A stretch of DNA of 64,000 nt from Ichthyophis bannanicus. Lineage: Eukaryota; Chordata; Amphibia; Gymnophiona; Ichthyophiidae. Numbering within the stretch: the stretch's first letter is position 1; every line of letters begins with the position of its first letter. Positions 8,806 through 21,077 of the stretch are shown piece after piece. Both the position numbers and the translations under genes were made by a program. The stretch lies in the NCBI GenBank assembly GCA_033557465.1, contig CM066044.1, forward strand, positions 195,540,184 through 195,604,183, given 5' to 3'. Under the pieces are notes generated by a model that saw nothing but the letters and a program-made list of their open reading frames with translations, did no database searches and was not told the DNA's origin.

Positions 8806-10230
8806 TGCTACCCTTCAGCAATGATCACCATTTTGCCAACCTTCTGCAGCACTTCCAGCCTTGGCAACCCAGGAACGGGGAGCAGAAGGCCCAGAGATTA
8901 AATCGGGGACCTTCCACATGAGCCACTAAGCTGAAACTGGCTATTCCATTCTGAAGGATTCTTGGCAATAAATTACTGGGGATTGTGAAACAGACTGTAG
9001 ATTTTATATATCATACACACAATTCAAAATTATTCATGAATCTATCTCTGCTGGACCACCCCCTCCCTTCCCCCACACACTAACAGAATTATGTAAATTC
9101 AATAACAGTCTTGTCTTTCAGTTCTTTTTGAAACAAAGCACATTGAACCCCGCCCCCCCCCCCGACAGTCTTTACTAAATCTGATAAATAAGGAGGGGGG
9201 GGGGAGTGAGGAAAGAGAATTCTACCAATCCAGTTACATCCATTTTTTCTGTGGGTTGGAACACTGACCTTGGTTTAATTTAAAAAAATGCCACTTCTAT
9301 ATTACTTTTGCTTGATACAGACCAAGTTAGACAAGTCTTTCTGCTGCTCCTTTCTGCATTGAAATTGCCTGCTCTCATTAATTTACTGCTAGTGATAAAT
9401 TCACAGCATGTTAAATGACTTCTGCCAGAGCAGCGGAGGGCAGATCAGCTATAGTGGGTACTGTGCTCAACAGCTTCAGTGCCTCAGAGCACAGTTATTG
9501 TTATTTGGGAATGATGTAGTTTTTGCTTTCTATATTCATACATCCTAGTGCTGCTTGTTATTAGTGGCCAGGAACATCCTTCTTTCTTTAGATGTTTCTG
9601 TAGACTATGTTTCAATCTGTCTCAAAGCTGTTGCAGTCTTGTCACTTGGACTGTAAACATGTTTCTCTATATTTTGAAGCTAAATGTATCATATGCTCTC
9701 TGTCGTCTGGTGTAGGGAACACTCTATGAGTTGTCACAATCCTGGGAATTATTTCTTTACTATCTGTCAGTGAACAGTATGGTGAGGGCCATGTGGCATT
9801 TTGGGAAAAAAGTTCACCTACTGAAAAAAGAAAATCAGCCCATAGCTACCTCCATATTAAATGGCTCCAGCCTTCCTGCAGATTGTAAATACACGAAGTT
9901 TGTGGTTGGCAGATTTGAATAAAAACTGATAGTTTTTGCCTCCCATCACCCTTTCCCTTGGTTTGCAGGTAGAGGGAGATCCATCAATAGGCAGACACAT
10001 TCTCTTGCAAGCATCACTTTCCTTTATTGTTTTGTAAAGCCAGAGATTTCGTCTTCCTGCTTTTTCCATAACACAAGCAGATCATTAACCCCTGCATTGC
10101 AAAGATTCTCCATCTTGCCCAAACAAAGGACCACCCTCCGTTCAAAACTCTGATCTTGTACTTGAATCGTAGAGGTTTAATCATGCCATATGGTGCCTTG
10201 TTTGTAGACTGATTCTCTGTCTCTTTCAGA
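8806..10230. other. No gene recognised; candidate single-copy DNA
   Basis: I find no transposon ends, RT motifs or tails here. Short C and G runs occur near 9152-9163 and 9194-9204. A 63-codon frame at 9731-9922 has no recognisable domain and no splice or promoter context, so I do not call it a gene. Confidence 0.4.
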
Positions 10231-10245
10231 GTAAACAGAGTTACT

Positions 10246-10410
10246 TACCTGTAACTGGAGTTCTCTGTGGACAGCAGGATAAGTCAGCTACAGTAGGTGA
10301 CATCATCCGACGGCGCCGAGACGGAAGTACTCTCTAGAGCTCAGAAGGGCTTTGCCCTTCTGAGCATGATCACCAGGTCCCACCCCCAGGTCCGCCCCTA
10401 GCCAGTCACT
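10246..10410 (+). repeat. Left inverted terminal repeat of DIRS 1
   Basis: It begins near 'ACCTGTAACTGGAGTTC' and reads into 'GGACAGCAGGATAAGTCAG' and 'CAGAAGGGCTTTGCCCTTCTG', itself a small hairpin. It is complementary to 14200-14355, with an extra outer extension not found at the right end. Confidence 0.8.
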
Positions 10411-10490
10411 GAGTTACTAGCTGAGCTTAACTGCTAGGGCACGTCGTGGTGGATACTGGCCCCTATAGGGGAGGAGGGAGGGATTGTGTG

Positions 10491-10584
10491 GCTGACTTAT
10501 CCTGCTGTCCATGGAGAACTCCAGTTACAGGTAGGTAACTCCATTGTCTCCAAGACAAGCAAGATGAGTCAGTCACAGTAGGTG
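10491..10584 (+). repeat. Internal complementary region of DIRS 1
   Basis: The first half, GACTTATCCTGCTGTCCATG through CCAGTTACAGGTAGG, is the reverse complement of the outer left repeat. The second half, TCTCCAAGACAAGCAAGATG through GTCACAGTAGGTG, is the reverse complement of the outer right repeat. In DIRS elements this junction is thought to template completion of the ends through a circular intermediate. Confidence 0.8.
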
Positions 10585-10975
10585 CCTCCCAGGCTACCAG
10601 AGCTGCAGTAGAGGGGCCCAGTCGGTGGAGAACTACTGGCTCCGAGGAGCAAGAATCAAGTTACACCGAGGTGGGACAACTTTGCATTTATTACGGGGCG
10701 GGAGGCCCCGGCATGGTGCAAAATTAGCATAGATGTGCGTTAACAGTGCAGTGAAACTACAGTGCAGGATATTGCAAAACCGTGTAAAGCAGTGCAAAAC
10801 AGACCATGAATACAACATAGGTATAGTGTGCCACCGTGCAAGGTGTGACAGGCATAACGTGTGACCATGCAAGGTGCAATAGGGAGCAGCGGTGATTCTG
10901 CGATCAAAGGTCTGGTACAGTTGCTTGGGTAATGTCCCAGATGCCTCCAAGGGCAATGAGGTAAAGATGGCTAAG

Positions 10976-11160
10976 TCAGGTGGGGTTGCTCGCTGAGGCA
11001 AGGACTGCTCGGGCGAAGGCAAGTTCAGCCCCGGTGGCAAGATCGAGGCAGTAGTGCCTTTGGAAGGTGTGGAGGGAAGACCAGGTGGCCGCTTTGCAGA
11101 TGTCCACCACTGGAATGGACCGTAGGTTGGCGACGGAGGTGGCCATCAATCGTAGTTGAT
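10976..11160 (-). pseudogene. Tyrosine recombinase C-terminus (DIRS 1)
   Basis: The minus-strand frame ends with 'TSVANLRSIPVVDICKAAT' and 'WSSLHTFQRHYCLD'. This is the conserved end of DIRS recombinases, where the final Tyr of 'HTF.RHY' is the expected catalytic nucleophile. Upstream catalytic Arg-His-Arg segments are absent because of the internal deletion, so the enzyme cannot be functional. Confidence 0.75.
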
Positions 11161-11199
11161 GAGTGTGGATCGAGGTTGCCGCCGCTGCCCCCACCCACT

Positions 11200-11700
11200 C
11201 CAAGCAGAAGGTGATGCAGGAGGAGATCCAGATGGACAACATCCGCTTTGAGACGAGAGCCCAGAGATGATAGCAGGGAGATGGTTCGGTGAGTAGCTTA
11301 TGTGGCCTCCCGTGAGGAGGGAGCAGAGATCGTCGAGGTATGGGAACACACATATGCCCTGCTTCCGGAGGTGTGCGGCTGCCATGGCCACACATTTGGT
11401 AAACACCCGTGGTGCAAGTGAGAGCCCGAAGGGAAGGACCTTGTATTGGAAATGTCTCCCCATGACTTGGAAGCAAAGGTACTTACGGTGGTCCCTGTGA
11501 ATGGGGACATGTGTGTATGCGTCCATCAAATCGAGGGATGTCAGCCATTCTCCCCGTTGAATGAGGGGGAGGATTGACCCAAGGGAGTGCATTCAGAATT
11601 TTTCCTTGACAATGAATTTGTTGAGTTTGCGGAGATCGAGGATGGGGCGTAGGCATCCCGTTTTCTTGGGAACCATGTTTGTGTTGCAACGGTGTTAAGA
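11200..11700 (-). pseudogene. DIRS reverse transcriptase (DIRS 1)
   Basis: The minus strand encodes 'SLDLMDAYTHVPIHRDHRK', 'YLCFQVMGRHFQYKVLPFGL', 'APRVFTKCVAMAAAHLRKQG' and the catalytic 'FPYLDDLC'. An N-terminal block in another frame reads, in part, 'KIL.ALPWVN'. These are the RT palm motifs of DIRS/Ngaro-type elements. A frameshift near 11590 separates the fingers from the palm, and the sequence jumps directly to recombinase downstream of YLDD. Confidence 0.85.
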
Positions 11701-11779
11701 GGAATCTGATCCAGTATCCCTCCCTGATGATCTGCAGGACCCAGTTGTCTGTTGAGATCGACTCTCAGGCCGGTAGGAA

Positions 11780-12600
11780 TGCGGTGAGCCGACCCCCTGG
11801 GGGGGGGAGGGGGGTGTTGGCCTCTGTGTGTTTGTCAAAAGGTCTTGTTGGTCTTTGCTGGGCCAGTTTGAGGGGCCTTTTGTTGCCTCCTTTCCCTTTG
11901 GCGGGGTTTTCCGCGGTAGGAGGTCTGGTTAGATTGTGGCTTGTACCGTGGTTGCTGCCACTTCTGATACATATTGTATTGTTGTTTGGAGGAAGAGTAA
12001 GGCTTCTGCTGGTAGGGGGCCTTGTGGTTGTTCCGTTCCAGGCCTTCATCCGCGAGGGTTTGTAGTGTGGTACAGTGGTCCTTCATGGAGGTCACAGTAT
12101 CGTTTACCGTGTCGCCAAATACCAAATCGCCGATGCAGGGGGCATCCGCCATACGGTCGTGGGTGTCCTCTCGCAGACCGGAGGCTCTGAGCCAGGCAAG
12201 GCAATGAGCCGATATGGCCGTTCCAGCAGTGCGCGCGGCTGCGTCGAAGGCATTGAAGGCCGTCCGGACTTGGTGTTTTATGCACTCCTGGAGGTCTGCC
12301 GGGGGGGGGGGCATTGGGTGAAGCTTGGATATCTTGCGTACTTGTGGATTTTAGCTGGGCTAGGAGAACATCCTGGTAAAGGGCCTGCTGGAGCTGGTGT
12401 GCGGACACCCTTGCACATAGCATGGCACCCTGGAATACCTTTCTTCCGACGTCATCAAGGAGCTTGAGGTCTCTGCCCGGGGGGGGGGGGGTGTTGGAAT
12501 ATGTACACATAGATTTGGAGCGTTTGAGGGCGGATTCCACCGCTATGGAGTGGTGAGGGAGCTGCATCTTGTCAAACCCTGGCAGGGGTTGAACTTGTTA
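11780..12600 (-). pseudogene. DIRS 1 gag, C-terminal half
   Basis: Frames on the minus strand give 'LPHHSIAVESALKRSK', 'DDVGRKVFQGAMLCARVSAH' and 'RTAFNAFDAAARTAGTAISA', then 'HCLAWLRASGLREDTHDRM' and a basic Gln/Lys/Tyr-rich tail. The same 'AFDAF..ts/RAA....A.R.AWLxAS' pattern occurs in DIRS 2 at 26201-26473. A G run at 12301-12310 shifts the frame within the protein, and another lies at 12480-12490. Confidence 0.75.
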
Positions 12601-13119
12601 CTTTAGGTCCAGTTTCCGTGATGTAGGCGGCCCTGAAGTGGGGTTCTCATGCAGAAGGGGGTGCATGGGTATAGTTGCAGTAGTACTGGGAGCCTCTAAA
12701 AATTTTAGGGCTGCTTGGGTCTCGGGTCACTTGTCAGAAGTATGGCAGGGGGCTGTCAGAGCCAAAGCCGTTGAAAGCTTGCGGAGGAACTTCGGGTAGG
12801 TTAGGTTCTCCGGACTGTTGGGTGGGGGGTTCACTGTAGACGGTTCCAGGTTTGGAGTCGGGGTTGGTGGGTTTTCCACAGACACGGTGGTCTCGGGAGC
12901 TGTAGCTTCATCCCCCTCACAAGTGGTACCTGCCGGGTCTGGAACAGATTCAGGAGGGGTCTCCAGGCGGGCATGATGTGGGGGGACGGGGGGCAGGTGT
13001 CCCTTGAGACTGGAGTCACTGTTGGAAGAAACCGTAAAGCAGGCTGTTAAGCTGTGCAGTCATGTTGGGTATCCCTTGGTAGGGGAGAGCTGTGACAGCG
13101 GGGTCGTGCTGCCCCCCAG

Positions 13120-14050
13120 GCTGCTAAGGAAGATTAGGAAGGTCAGTTTCCAGAGTTCCTAGGTCCGTGGGGGGTTGCTGGGGAGGATCTGTGTCCATAT
13201 CGGAGTCCAGGAGCAGAGCATACCTGTTAGAAGAGGTGCTGCTGGACAAGGAGTATTGGCGCAGGTGTCTCTGTCTCTTTTGGTGCCTTCTGTGGTGTGG
13301 GCTGCTGCTGTAGCTGTGTTTCCTGTGCCATTTTTTTGCTCTTCTGGTGCTGCTGCTGCTGCTGCATCTCCTGTGATGCTTGTGAGTCTTTCTGGGGCCT
13401 CTGCTACGTTGACGTGGGCTGGAGCTGTGCCTCCACGCCAACGGAGAGGCTTACCAGTGGGTGTGCTTATGCCTGGAGCCATGCCTTTTGCTTGTCCGGT
13501 TGTCGTGGTGCCGGCCAATGACTTGGGGTGGGCGGAGTCAGAGGCAGAGTCCAAGATGGCTGCCTGCAGGGAAGAAATCTGGTCATGCCCTTTGTTAGGA
13601 GAGTTGCCATGGCCCAGCCAATGGCGCTGAGGTGGGCGGAGTCCGAGGAGGAGTTCAAGATGGCTGCCAGCAGGGAAGCCCTCGACGATCCAGGGAGCAC
13701 CGGGGATTCCTGCGGAGGTGCTACAAGACCTGGAGGAGATGCAGCAGAAGCCAGGATAGAAGGAGCAGAAGTAGAGCGGCTGTGGATGGAGGCCTGTAGG
13801 GGTGCATCCGGGGCCATTGCAGGAATCTGCTGAGCGGGGGTCTGAGCCCTGGACGGAGCAACATGGAGAGCCCCATGGTCAGTAGAAGAGGTACCTGGTT
13901 CTTTGTTCCCTGGGAAGAATTCTTGGAGGGCATGTCTTTGGAATTTGCAGGCCCGGGACGACATCTTTGTGCAGTGAGCGCAGTCTTCTACTTTGTGGGA
14001 GACTCCGAGGCAATTTAGGCAGCGGTCGTGGGAGTCTGTAGTGTTCATTT
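13120..14050 (-). pseudogene. DIRS 1 gag, N-terminal half with zinc-knuckle-like motif
   Basis: The frame begins 'MNTTDSHDRCLNCLGVSHKV' then 'EDCAHCTKM', a C-x2-C-x4-H-x4-C-x2-C arrangement typical of DIRS gag N-termini. It is followed by a Pro/Ala/Ser-rich linker and then, after a frameshift near 13450, by an Arg/Ser/His-rich segment with a run of Ser codons made of TGCTGC repeats. The equivalent 'CLKCFGLDH' start is seen in DIRS 2 near 29100. Confidence 0.7.
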
Positions 14051-14199
14051 TTCTGGATCAGCCTGGGCATTTCTTAAAGCCCGGTTTAGGCATCTTGATT
14101 ATAGATGTTCTTTCTTTTCCTTTATATTGTTGGTAGTGTATATCTTTGAAATTGATGGTGAGGATTCAGGAGAGTTCATCTTGCTGGCAAGGCAGAAGA

Positions 14200-14355
14200 G
14201 AAAAAAGTGGCTGGCTAGGGGAGGACCAGGGTGTGGGACCTGGTGATCATGCTCAGAAGGGCAAAAACCTTCTGAGATCTAGAGAGTACTTCCATCTCGG
14301 CACCGTCGGATGACATCACCTACTGTGGCTGACTCATCCTGCTTGTCCTAGGAGA
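14200..14355 (-). repeat. Right inverted terminal repeat of DIRS 1
   Basis: CACCTACTGTGGCTGACTC and CCTGCTTGTCC at its outer edge are complementary to the left repeat and to the second half of the internal complementary region. It lacks the outer extension of the left repeat. Confidence 0.8.
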
Positions 14356-14394
14356 AAATCATTTAACCTATAAGCTGAGGACAGTCTCTTCTTG

Positions 14395-14593
14395 TTCTTT
14401 TAGCGAAAAGGAAATTGGATTTCATTCACGGCTTTTCTCAGGTGTTCAAGGTGAGTTATATTCAGGTACCTGGAGGGTTTATAATCTAAGTTCGTACCTA
14501 AGGCAATGGAGAGTTAAGTGACTTGCCCAAGATCACAAAGGGCAGAAGTGGGATCCAAACACTAGCTTCCCTGGTTTTAGCCCATTGCTCTAA
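14395..14593 (-). repeat. MIR-like SINE
   Basis: The reverse complement contains 'GATCTTGGGCAAGTCACTTAA', 'CTCCATTGCCTTAGGTAC' and a preceding 'GGTTAGAGCAATGGG' tRNA-like head. These are the core blocks of MIR/CORE-type SINEs. It lies directly against the left end of the Tc1 element. Confidence 0.65.
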
Positions 14594-14810
14594 CCAGTTG
14601 TGGTCAACCTTATTGGCACCCTTGCATTTTAGGTATGTTCTATACAATACTTTGAGAAATAATTGGAAATATTGCAACTTTATATCATAATATTTTAATA
14701 TGTTCAAAAGGTATACAACAAAAAAAAAAGATGTCTGTGCAACTTAGACATAATAATTTCTGAGAAGAAAAAACAAAATATGACCTGGACAGGATTAATG
14801 CCACCTTTCA

Positions 14811-15860
<1,050 letters not shown>

Positions 15861-16099
15861 ACATTAGAGCCATCATTCATTGGTTGATTCAAATCATGTG
15901 AGTACTGACAATTGATCACAGGTGTGTCTAATTTTACTGCAATGGGAATGTGATTCTTCTAGGGGCGGCTCAAGGCAATCTGCTGCCTCAGGCGAGGGAT
16001 GAGATGGCGGCGCCCCCCCCCAAGGGGTGCGGGGGAGGCTCTCTCAAAACTCCAGTTATGGAGTGAACCAAACCAAAAAAAGCCGATTAGATAATGGGG

Positions 16100-16185
16100 A
16101 GGAAATGCAAGATGTTCGCACACCAAGGAACTGATCACTGGAAGGGGCGGTATATAAAAACATTTAAATAAATAAAAGAAAAGAG
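16100..16185 (+). repeat. LINE 3' tail fragment inside the hAT-like element
   Basis: 'GGGGCGGTATATAAAAAC' followed by ATTTAAATAAATAAAAG is the L2-type tail again, a short secondary insertion. Confidence 0.45.
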
Positions 16186-16361
16186 AGAGCGAGAACCAGA
16201 GCACAGTTTATAACACCAAATTATAGCTCATTTTTATTTTGTTATAAACTACGTTGTTCTTGCTTTTTCTTTTTGAACATATATTTTGCATTCACAGAAC
16301 CCCCTCCCTCAACAATGGGTGTGGAGCAGAACAGAACTAGGACGTTCATCTACAGAACTCA

Positions 16362-16391
16362 ATATCTAAAAAAAAAAAAAAAAAAAAAAAA
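16362..16391 (+). repeat. Poly(A) tract
   Basis: A run of about 23 A residues sits between a short stretch lacking recognised motifs and the second unclassified-repeat copy. It could be the tail of a processed insertion, but no upstream element was recognised. Confidence 0.5.
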
Positions 16392-16424
16392 TCTGATTCT
16401 GATTCTGATCATTTCATTAATAAC

Positions 16425-16965
16425 ATTCTCCAGTACCAGGCATATTGTGAACAAATACAAAACCTTACAACAAAGTCACTGAGGATCTGTAGAGCAAACC
16501 TACCATACCATACCAGCACAACTTCCAAAACTCACATAAGGAGCCTACCCAAAAAAAGCATCACTGTAAATAGTGCAAGTGGGCCCTGGAACATCCAACA
16601 CCTATTTGAAAAGCTGAACAATTGAGATTACTACAGTACAGATCCCTGCGTACAAACTCCCTGTTAACAGAACATTTGGCCTTGGCCACAAACTCAGAAC
16701 ACAGACCCTCACCAAGTACAGAATAAGTGACCATAACTTAAAAACAAACATATGTAGATAAAAATTAAATTGCAACCCCAAGAAGCCAGATTCTGCATAC
16801 AACACCAGAGAAATAGAAAGACATGCATTTCCCTGTACTTTATAAAATATAAAGATAGCACCAACTCCGATCATTAAATTGAAAATAAATTTTTCTTCTA
16901 CCTTTGTTGTCTGACCATTTTATTCTCTGATCATGCTTGTCCCAATCTGAGGTTTCTGCATTCCT
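16425..16965 (+). repeat. Unclassified interspersed repeat, copy 2 of 3
   Basis: The block runs from 'CAGTACCAGGCATATTG' to 'CTTTGTTGTCTGACC' and 'CTGATCATGCTTGTCCC'. It shares long stretches with 2280-2786 and, more closely, with 17355-17735. Confidence 0.55.
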
Positions 16966-17044
16966 TCACCTCCCAGTGCCCCCCCACCCCCCGTCTGCTT
17001 CCCCTCAGGGGAGGCAGGAGGGTGATGCAGAGTCATGTGCAGAG

Positions 17045-17270
17045 ATTCATTGCAGCATAATTTGCATAAATTTAGTATACTTTATTTTAAAACGTATATG
17101 CCACCCATCTAAAATCCTAGGTGGCTTCCAAACATACACATGCAATTTAGTAAAATAGATGTTACAATAAAACAAACATAATAATAAACATTAAATTTGA
17201 TTAATGAAAAACCACTTACAACTCCCCCCCCCATCAAACCATTATAAATATCTTCACATCAGATTTGTTT
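17045..17270 (-). repeat. Possible LINE 3' tail fragment, antisense
   Basis: 'TACTTTATTTTAAAACGTATATGCC..CCATCT' followed by an A-rich stretch looks like a degraded '...ATACCGCC...' LINE tail read backwards. It separates two copies of the unclassified repeat. Confidence 0.3.
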
Positions 17271-17354
17271 TGTAATGACCAGATCATTGATGAGGAGGGG
17301 AGATATAAAATGCAAAAAACTAATCCTGGTAGCCATGAATTCAAAGGCTGGATT

Positions 17355-17735
17355 GGATTGTGCTGAAAAATCAAATTATTACAGTACAGATCCCTACAAA
17401 CACCATGTTAAAATAACACCTGGCCTTGGTCATATACTCAGAACACAGACCCTCAACCAAGTACAGAATAAGTGACCACAATCTAAAGTAAAAATAAAAA
17501 TATGTAGACAAAAATTAAACTAAAAGCCCAGGAAGCCAGACTGTACAAGAGGAGCAACACCAGAGAAATAAGAGATGCACTTCCCCATACTGTGTAAAAT
17601 ATAAATATTGAAAACAAATTATTTTTCTACCTTTGCTGCCTGACCATTTTATTCTCTGATCATGCTGGTCCCGATCTGAGGCTTCTGCTTTCTTCTGTCT
17701 TCTCTTAGCTCTCTTTCTATGGTCTCTAGTCCATC
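17355..17735 (+). repeat. Unclassified interspersed repeat, copy 3 of 3
   Basis: It shares 'CAGAACACAGACCCTCA.C', 'AAGTACAGAATAAGTGACCA' and 'CATTTTATTCTCTGATCATG' with copy 2. It then runs into pyrimidine-rich DNA that copy 2 lacks. Confidence 0.55.
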
Positions 17736-18440
17736 TGCCATTTCTTGTCTCTCCTTTTGTTTTCTTCACTTCCTTCCATCTTGGATATTGATTTTTTTTT
17801 CCTTTCAGCTTTCTACCATTTATTTCTCTCTCTGTCTCTGTCCACCCAGATTTCAATACTCCTTACTATCCAGTTCTCAGTCTCCCTCTTTTTTTACGCC
17901 ATCTACTTATTGCTTTTCAAACTTCACCCTAGTCCCTCCATTCCCCAACTCTACTTCCCTGGTCCATTATTCCCTAGTCTTGTGTTCACTCTCTCACCCC
18001 CCCAATCCAGTGTCTCTCTCTTTCCCTCCAACCAGTACCTCCGCTCTCTCTTTCCTTCCATGTCTGCAACCAGCATCTACCCCATCTCCATACTATAACA
18101 TCCCCTACCTATTTCTCCCATGTCCAGCATCTCTCCGTCTCTTTCTCAACCCATTTATCTCATGTCCATCTTCTCACATCTTTCTCCCTATTAACCCCAT
18201 GTCCTGCACTTCTTTCTTCCCTTATTACCCCCCCTCCCCCCAAGTCCAGCATTTTCCCCATAGTCTCCCTATAACCCCCTGGCCAACATCACCACTCCAT
18301 CTCCCCTCCTTGCTTCTCCCTGTGTCCCTTTCCATGTCCGGCATCTCTATCTCTCTAGCCCCCACCTCAATCTTATCCCCGCTGCTTCCTTATTCCCGCA
18401 CCCAACATCTCCCTTCTGACTCCTTGTGCCCATCTACGTC
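17736..18440 (+). repeat. Pyrimidine-rich degenerate repeat tract
   Basis: The strand is almost entirely C and T, with loosely recurring 'CCATGTCCAGCATCTC', 'CCCATGTCC' and 'CTCTCCC' words and no A/G-rich codons. Long open frames here are low-complexity artefacts. Confidence 0.6.
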
Positions 18441-19434
18441 CACCTCCCAATGTCCCCTCATGTCCACCCTTTGTATGTACAAGGGGCAGAACCTGCCCAT
18501 AGAGCAGTACAGCAGTAGCATGTCCCTCAGGCAGGGGCTGTGCAAGCCATGATCCCAGCCCAGAGACACAAGGCACCATTGGCCTTGCACAGCCCCTGCC
18601 CCCAGGACATGCTGCTCCCGCAGGTGGGTTCTGCTTCTCTTGGCCACGATCACTGCCTCCCACACCCTTCTGCCTGCGGGAACATGTCCTACAGGCAGGG
18701 GCTGTGACTGCGGCCCAGAGAAACAGAGCCTGTCTGCAGGAACAGACGTCGGGAGGGCGCCGTCGCTGGCTGTCCATCTTCACTCCCCATTCAGGATAAC
18801 CTGCAGAGCACCAGCTGCCTAGTAGAGAGCCTGCCTGTGGGACTGAAGACTGTGAGCAGTGGCAGGATTCGATCCAAACAGGAACCAGTTTGGATTAATC
18901 CCGCTACTGACTGGACCGAGTGGACGGCAGCACAGCATGTGTTTTCATTGCCGGCACTGCACGCTCAGGCCACTGGAGGTCACAGCTGGGCAGCAGCTCC
19001 TTGATGGCCCAGCAGCCTGATCCCCTCCTGCCTGCAAGTGGTTTGACGGCAACAGGATCTTCCCGTGATGCCATGGTCTCCCGATGCCATCAAACCACAG
19101 GCGGGCAGGGAGAGTCTTGCCAGCAGCACTGGCATCTGGATGCCGTTTTCAGCCTGGTTCACCAAACACAGCCAGTGGCAGGAACTAGTTCACGCCAACT
19201 GGGCCAAACCGGCTGGATCCCATCACTGGCTGTGAGAAGCAATTGTGACCTCTCACAGCCTTCTGCCCATGGGAGCAGTGTGTCCAGCGGGCAGGCTCTC
19301 CACTGGGCCGACACTGTTCCACAGGTCATCCTGAATGGGGATTGGGAGGCAGGTCACTAGTGACGGAACCCTCCTGATGTCTGGGTCCCCTTTCCACGCT
19401 TACCTGGTGGTGGCGGCACTGGTCTAGCATTTGT
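18441..19434. other. GC-rich interior of the hAT-like element, no gene recognised
   Basis: The stretch repeats words such as 'CAGGCAGGGGCTGTG', 'CTGCCTGC' and 'GGGAACA/GGAACAG' in both orientations, giving several short inverted repeats. No protein motif was found in any frame. Confidence 0.4.
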
Positions 19435-20205
19435 CTTCATGCTTCCCCACCCACCATTGTCCCGCATTTGTCCTCCTGTCCCTCCCCCCTGTTCAGCATT
19501 TGTCCTTCTGCTCCCCTCTCCCCTGTTTTCCAGTATTTATCCTCCTGCCCCCCTCCCGTTGCCAGCATTTCTCTTGTCCCTCCCCCTGTAGTCCAACATT
19601 TATCCTCTTGCCTCCTTCCATTTTCCAGCATTTTTCCCTTCTGTCCCTCCCCCTGTTGTCCAGCATTTGTCCTCCTGCCCCTCCCTATGTCCAGCATTTT
19701 CCCTCCTGTCCCTCCCCCCATTGTCCAGTATTTGTCCTCGTACCCCTATGTCCAGCATTTGCCCTCCTGTCCCTGCCCCCTTTGCCCAGCATTTGCCCTC
19801 CTGTCCCTCCCCCTTGTTGTCTAGCGTTTGCCCTCCTATCCCCTCACCCCTGTTGTCCAGCATTTAGCCTCCTGTCCCCCCTTTGTCCAGCATTTTCCCT
19901 CCTATCCCTCCTCCCCATTGTCCAGCATTTTCCCACCTATCCCTCCTCCCCATTGTCCAGCATTTGCCTTCCTGTCCCTCCCCCATTGTCCAGCATTTAT
20001 CCTCCTGCCCCCTCTTTGTCCAGCATTTGCCTTCCTCCCCATTGTCCAACATTTGCCCTCCCATCCCACCCCCCTGTTGTCCAGCATTTATCCTCCTACC
20101 CCCCCTTTGTCCAGCATTTGCCCTCCTGTCCCTCCCCTCCCCATTGTCCAGCATTTATCCTCATGCCCCCTCCTTTGTCCAGCATTTGCCCTCCTGTCTA
20201 TCTTT
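19435..20205 (+). repeat. Minisatellite, unit about 30-36 bp
   Basis: Roughly two dozen units of the form 'TTGTCCAGCATTT' + 'GCCCTCCTGTCCCTCCCCC' follow one another with small length and base changes. Two further units continue at about 21078-21130 on the far side of a LINE fragment, so the array predates that insertion. Near-multiple-of-three spacing leaves all forward frames open, giving repetitive Pro/Ser/Cys-rich 'proteins' that I do not treat as genes. Confidence 0.85.
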
Positions 20206-21077
20206 ATTCAAACATTTGCTATACTGCTTAAATCAAAGGACATACAGCAGTATACAATACAAAAGTCAAATGACTGCTGGGGTAAAGGCAGAAAGGAATG
20301 CCAATAATTGATAGGAAAGGACAGAAGAACTGGGGGAGAAGAGAAAGGAGAAGGGGTAATGAAAGGTATAAAGTCACTGAGGAGGGTGAGGGAGATTGAA
20401 GGCGCATTGGAACAGAGGGGTCTTTAGTGCAGATTCGAAGTGAGTTAAAGAGGGCCCAGAATGAAATTCTAGGGGACGGAAGTTCCAGAGGGAAGGGGCC
20501 AGAAAGAAAAAGGCAGAACAGGTGCACTCAAGGTGTGTTTGCGAGGGGGAACGGAGCTCCAAACGGTAATTATGGACAGAGTGGAGCGGACGGAGAGGGA
20601 CATGGAATTGGAGGTGGTCAGCCAGATATTGAGGGAAGGAGGTGTGGATAATGCAGTGTGTGAGAATGAGGACTTTATACTGCATCCTGAAACATACTGG
20701 CAATCAGTGGAGGCGGAAGAGAAGAGGGGTAATGTGCTCATAGCAGAAGGAGGAGGTGAGGAGACGGGCAGCGATATTTTGGAGGAGTTGCAGGCGAGAG
20801 ATTTGGGAATGGGGTAGACCAGCAAGGGAGACATTACAGTAATCGAGACGGGAAACAGCAAGGGACAGGAGGAGAGGGGTTAGAGAGGGGACAGAGATGA
20901 AGGGGTGAACGGCATGGAGCTGGCAGAAGATGACACGGCAGGAGACCAAGGAGATATGATCTGAGAAAGAGGGAAGAGTCAAGAATGACGCCAAGGCACC
21001 GGAAGGAGAACTCAAAGGGGATAGTGACAGAGGCAAGGGAAGGAGCCAGGGGAGGAGGGGGGAGGAGGGAGAACCCA
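20205..21077 (-). mobile_element. 5'-truncated L2 LINE inserted in the minisatellite
   Basis: The minus strand encodes the end of an L2 ORF2: 'SRLDYCNVSLAGLPHSQIS', 'QNIAARLLTSSFCYEHITPL', then in another frame 'YKVLILTHCIIHTSFPQYL' and 'AFFFLAPSLWNF'. Its 3' end at the left starts 'TTTATTCAAACATTTGCTA'. Minisatellite units occur on both sides. Its closest relative by eye is the copy at 26917-28200. Confidence 0.8.

Larger units (their letters stand above)
10246..14355 (-). mobile_element. DIRS-type tyrosine-recombinase retrotransposon 1, internally deleted
   Basis: The element has inverted terminal repeats of about 150-160 bp (10246-10410 and 14200-14355) sharing 'GGTGACATCATCCGACGG', 'GAGTACTTCC.TCTCGGC' and 'GATCATGCTCAGAAGGG'. 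An internal complementary region joins sequence complementary to the outer edge of both repeats. From its 5' end on the minus strand it encodes gag, then RT, then the last part of a tyrosine recombinase. The span from RT to recombinase is shorter than expected, because RNase H and most of the recombinase are missing near 11160-11240. This is the DIRS-1 layout, which integrates without target duplication. Confidence 0.85.

Noticed and set aside
9731..9922. 63-codon open frame in unassigned DNA
   Set aside because: Length is within chance expectation, and it has no motif, splice or promoter context.
13175..13630. 151-codon plus-strand open frame rich in Ala and Val
   Set aside because: It is the antisense shadow of DIRS 1 gag with its Ser-codon run.
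17719..18552. 277-codon Ser/Pro/Leu/Phe-rich open frame
   Set aside because: The strand is nearly pure C/T, so stops are depleted; the product is low-complexity.
19435..20205. CRISPR array
   Set aside because: The units are contiguous with no unique spacers, and the context is a vertebrate-type transposon.
19431..20311. Several overlapping open frames of 118-266 codons across the C/T-rich array, and antisense frames on the other strand
   Set aside because: They follow the minisatellite unit and are open in all frames because the repeat lacks stop codons. There is no domain, start context or conservation signal.
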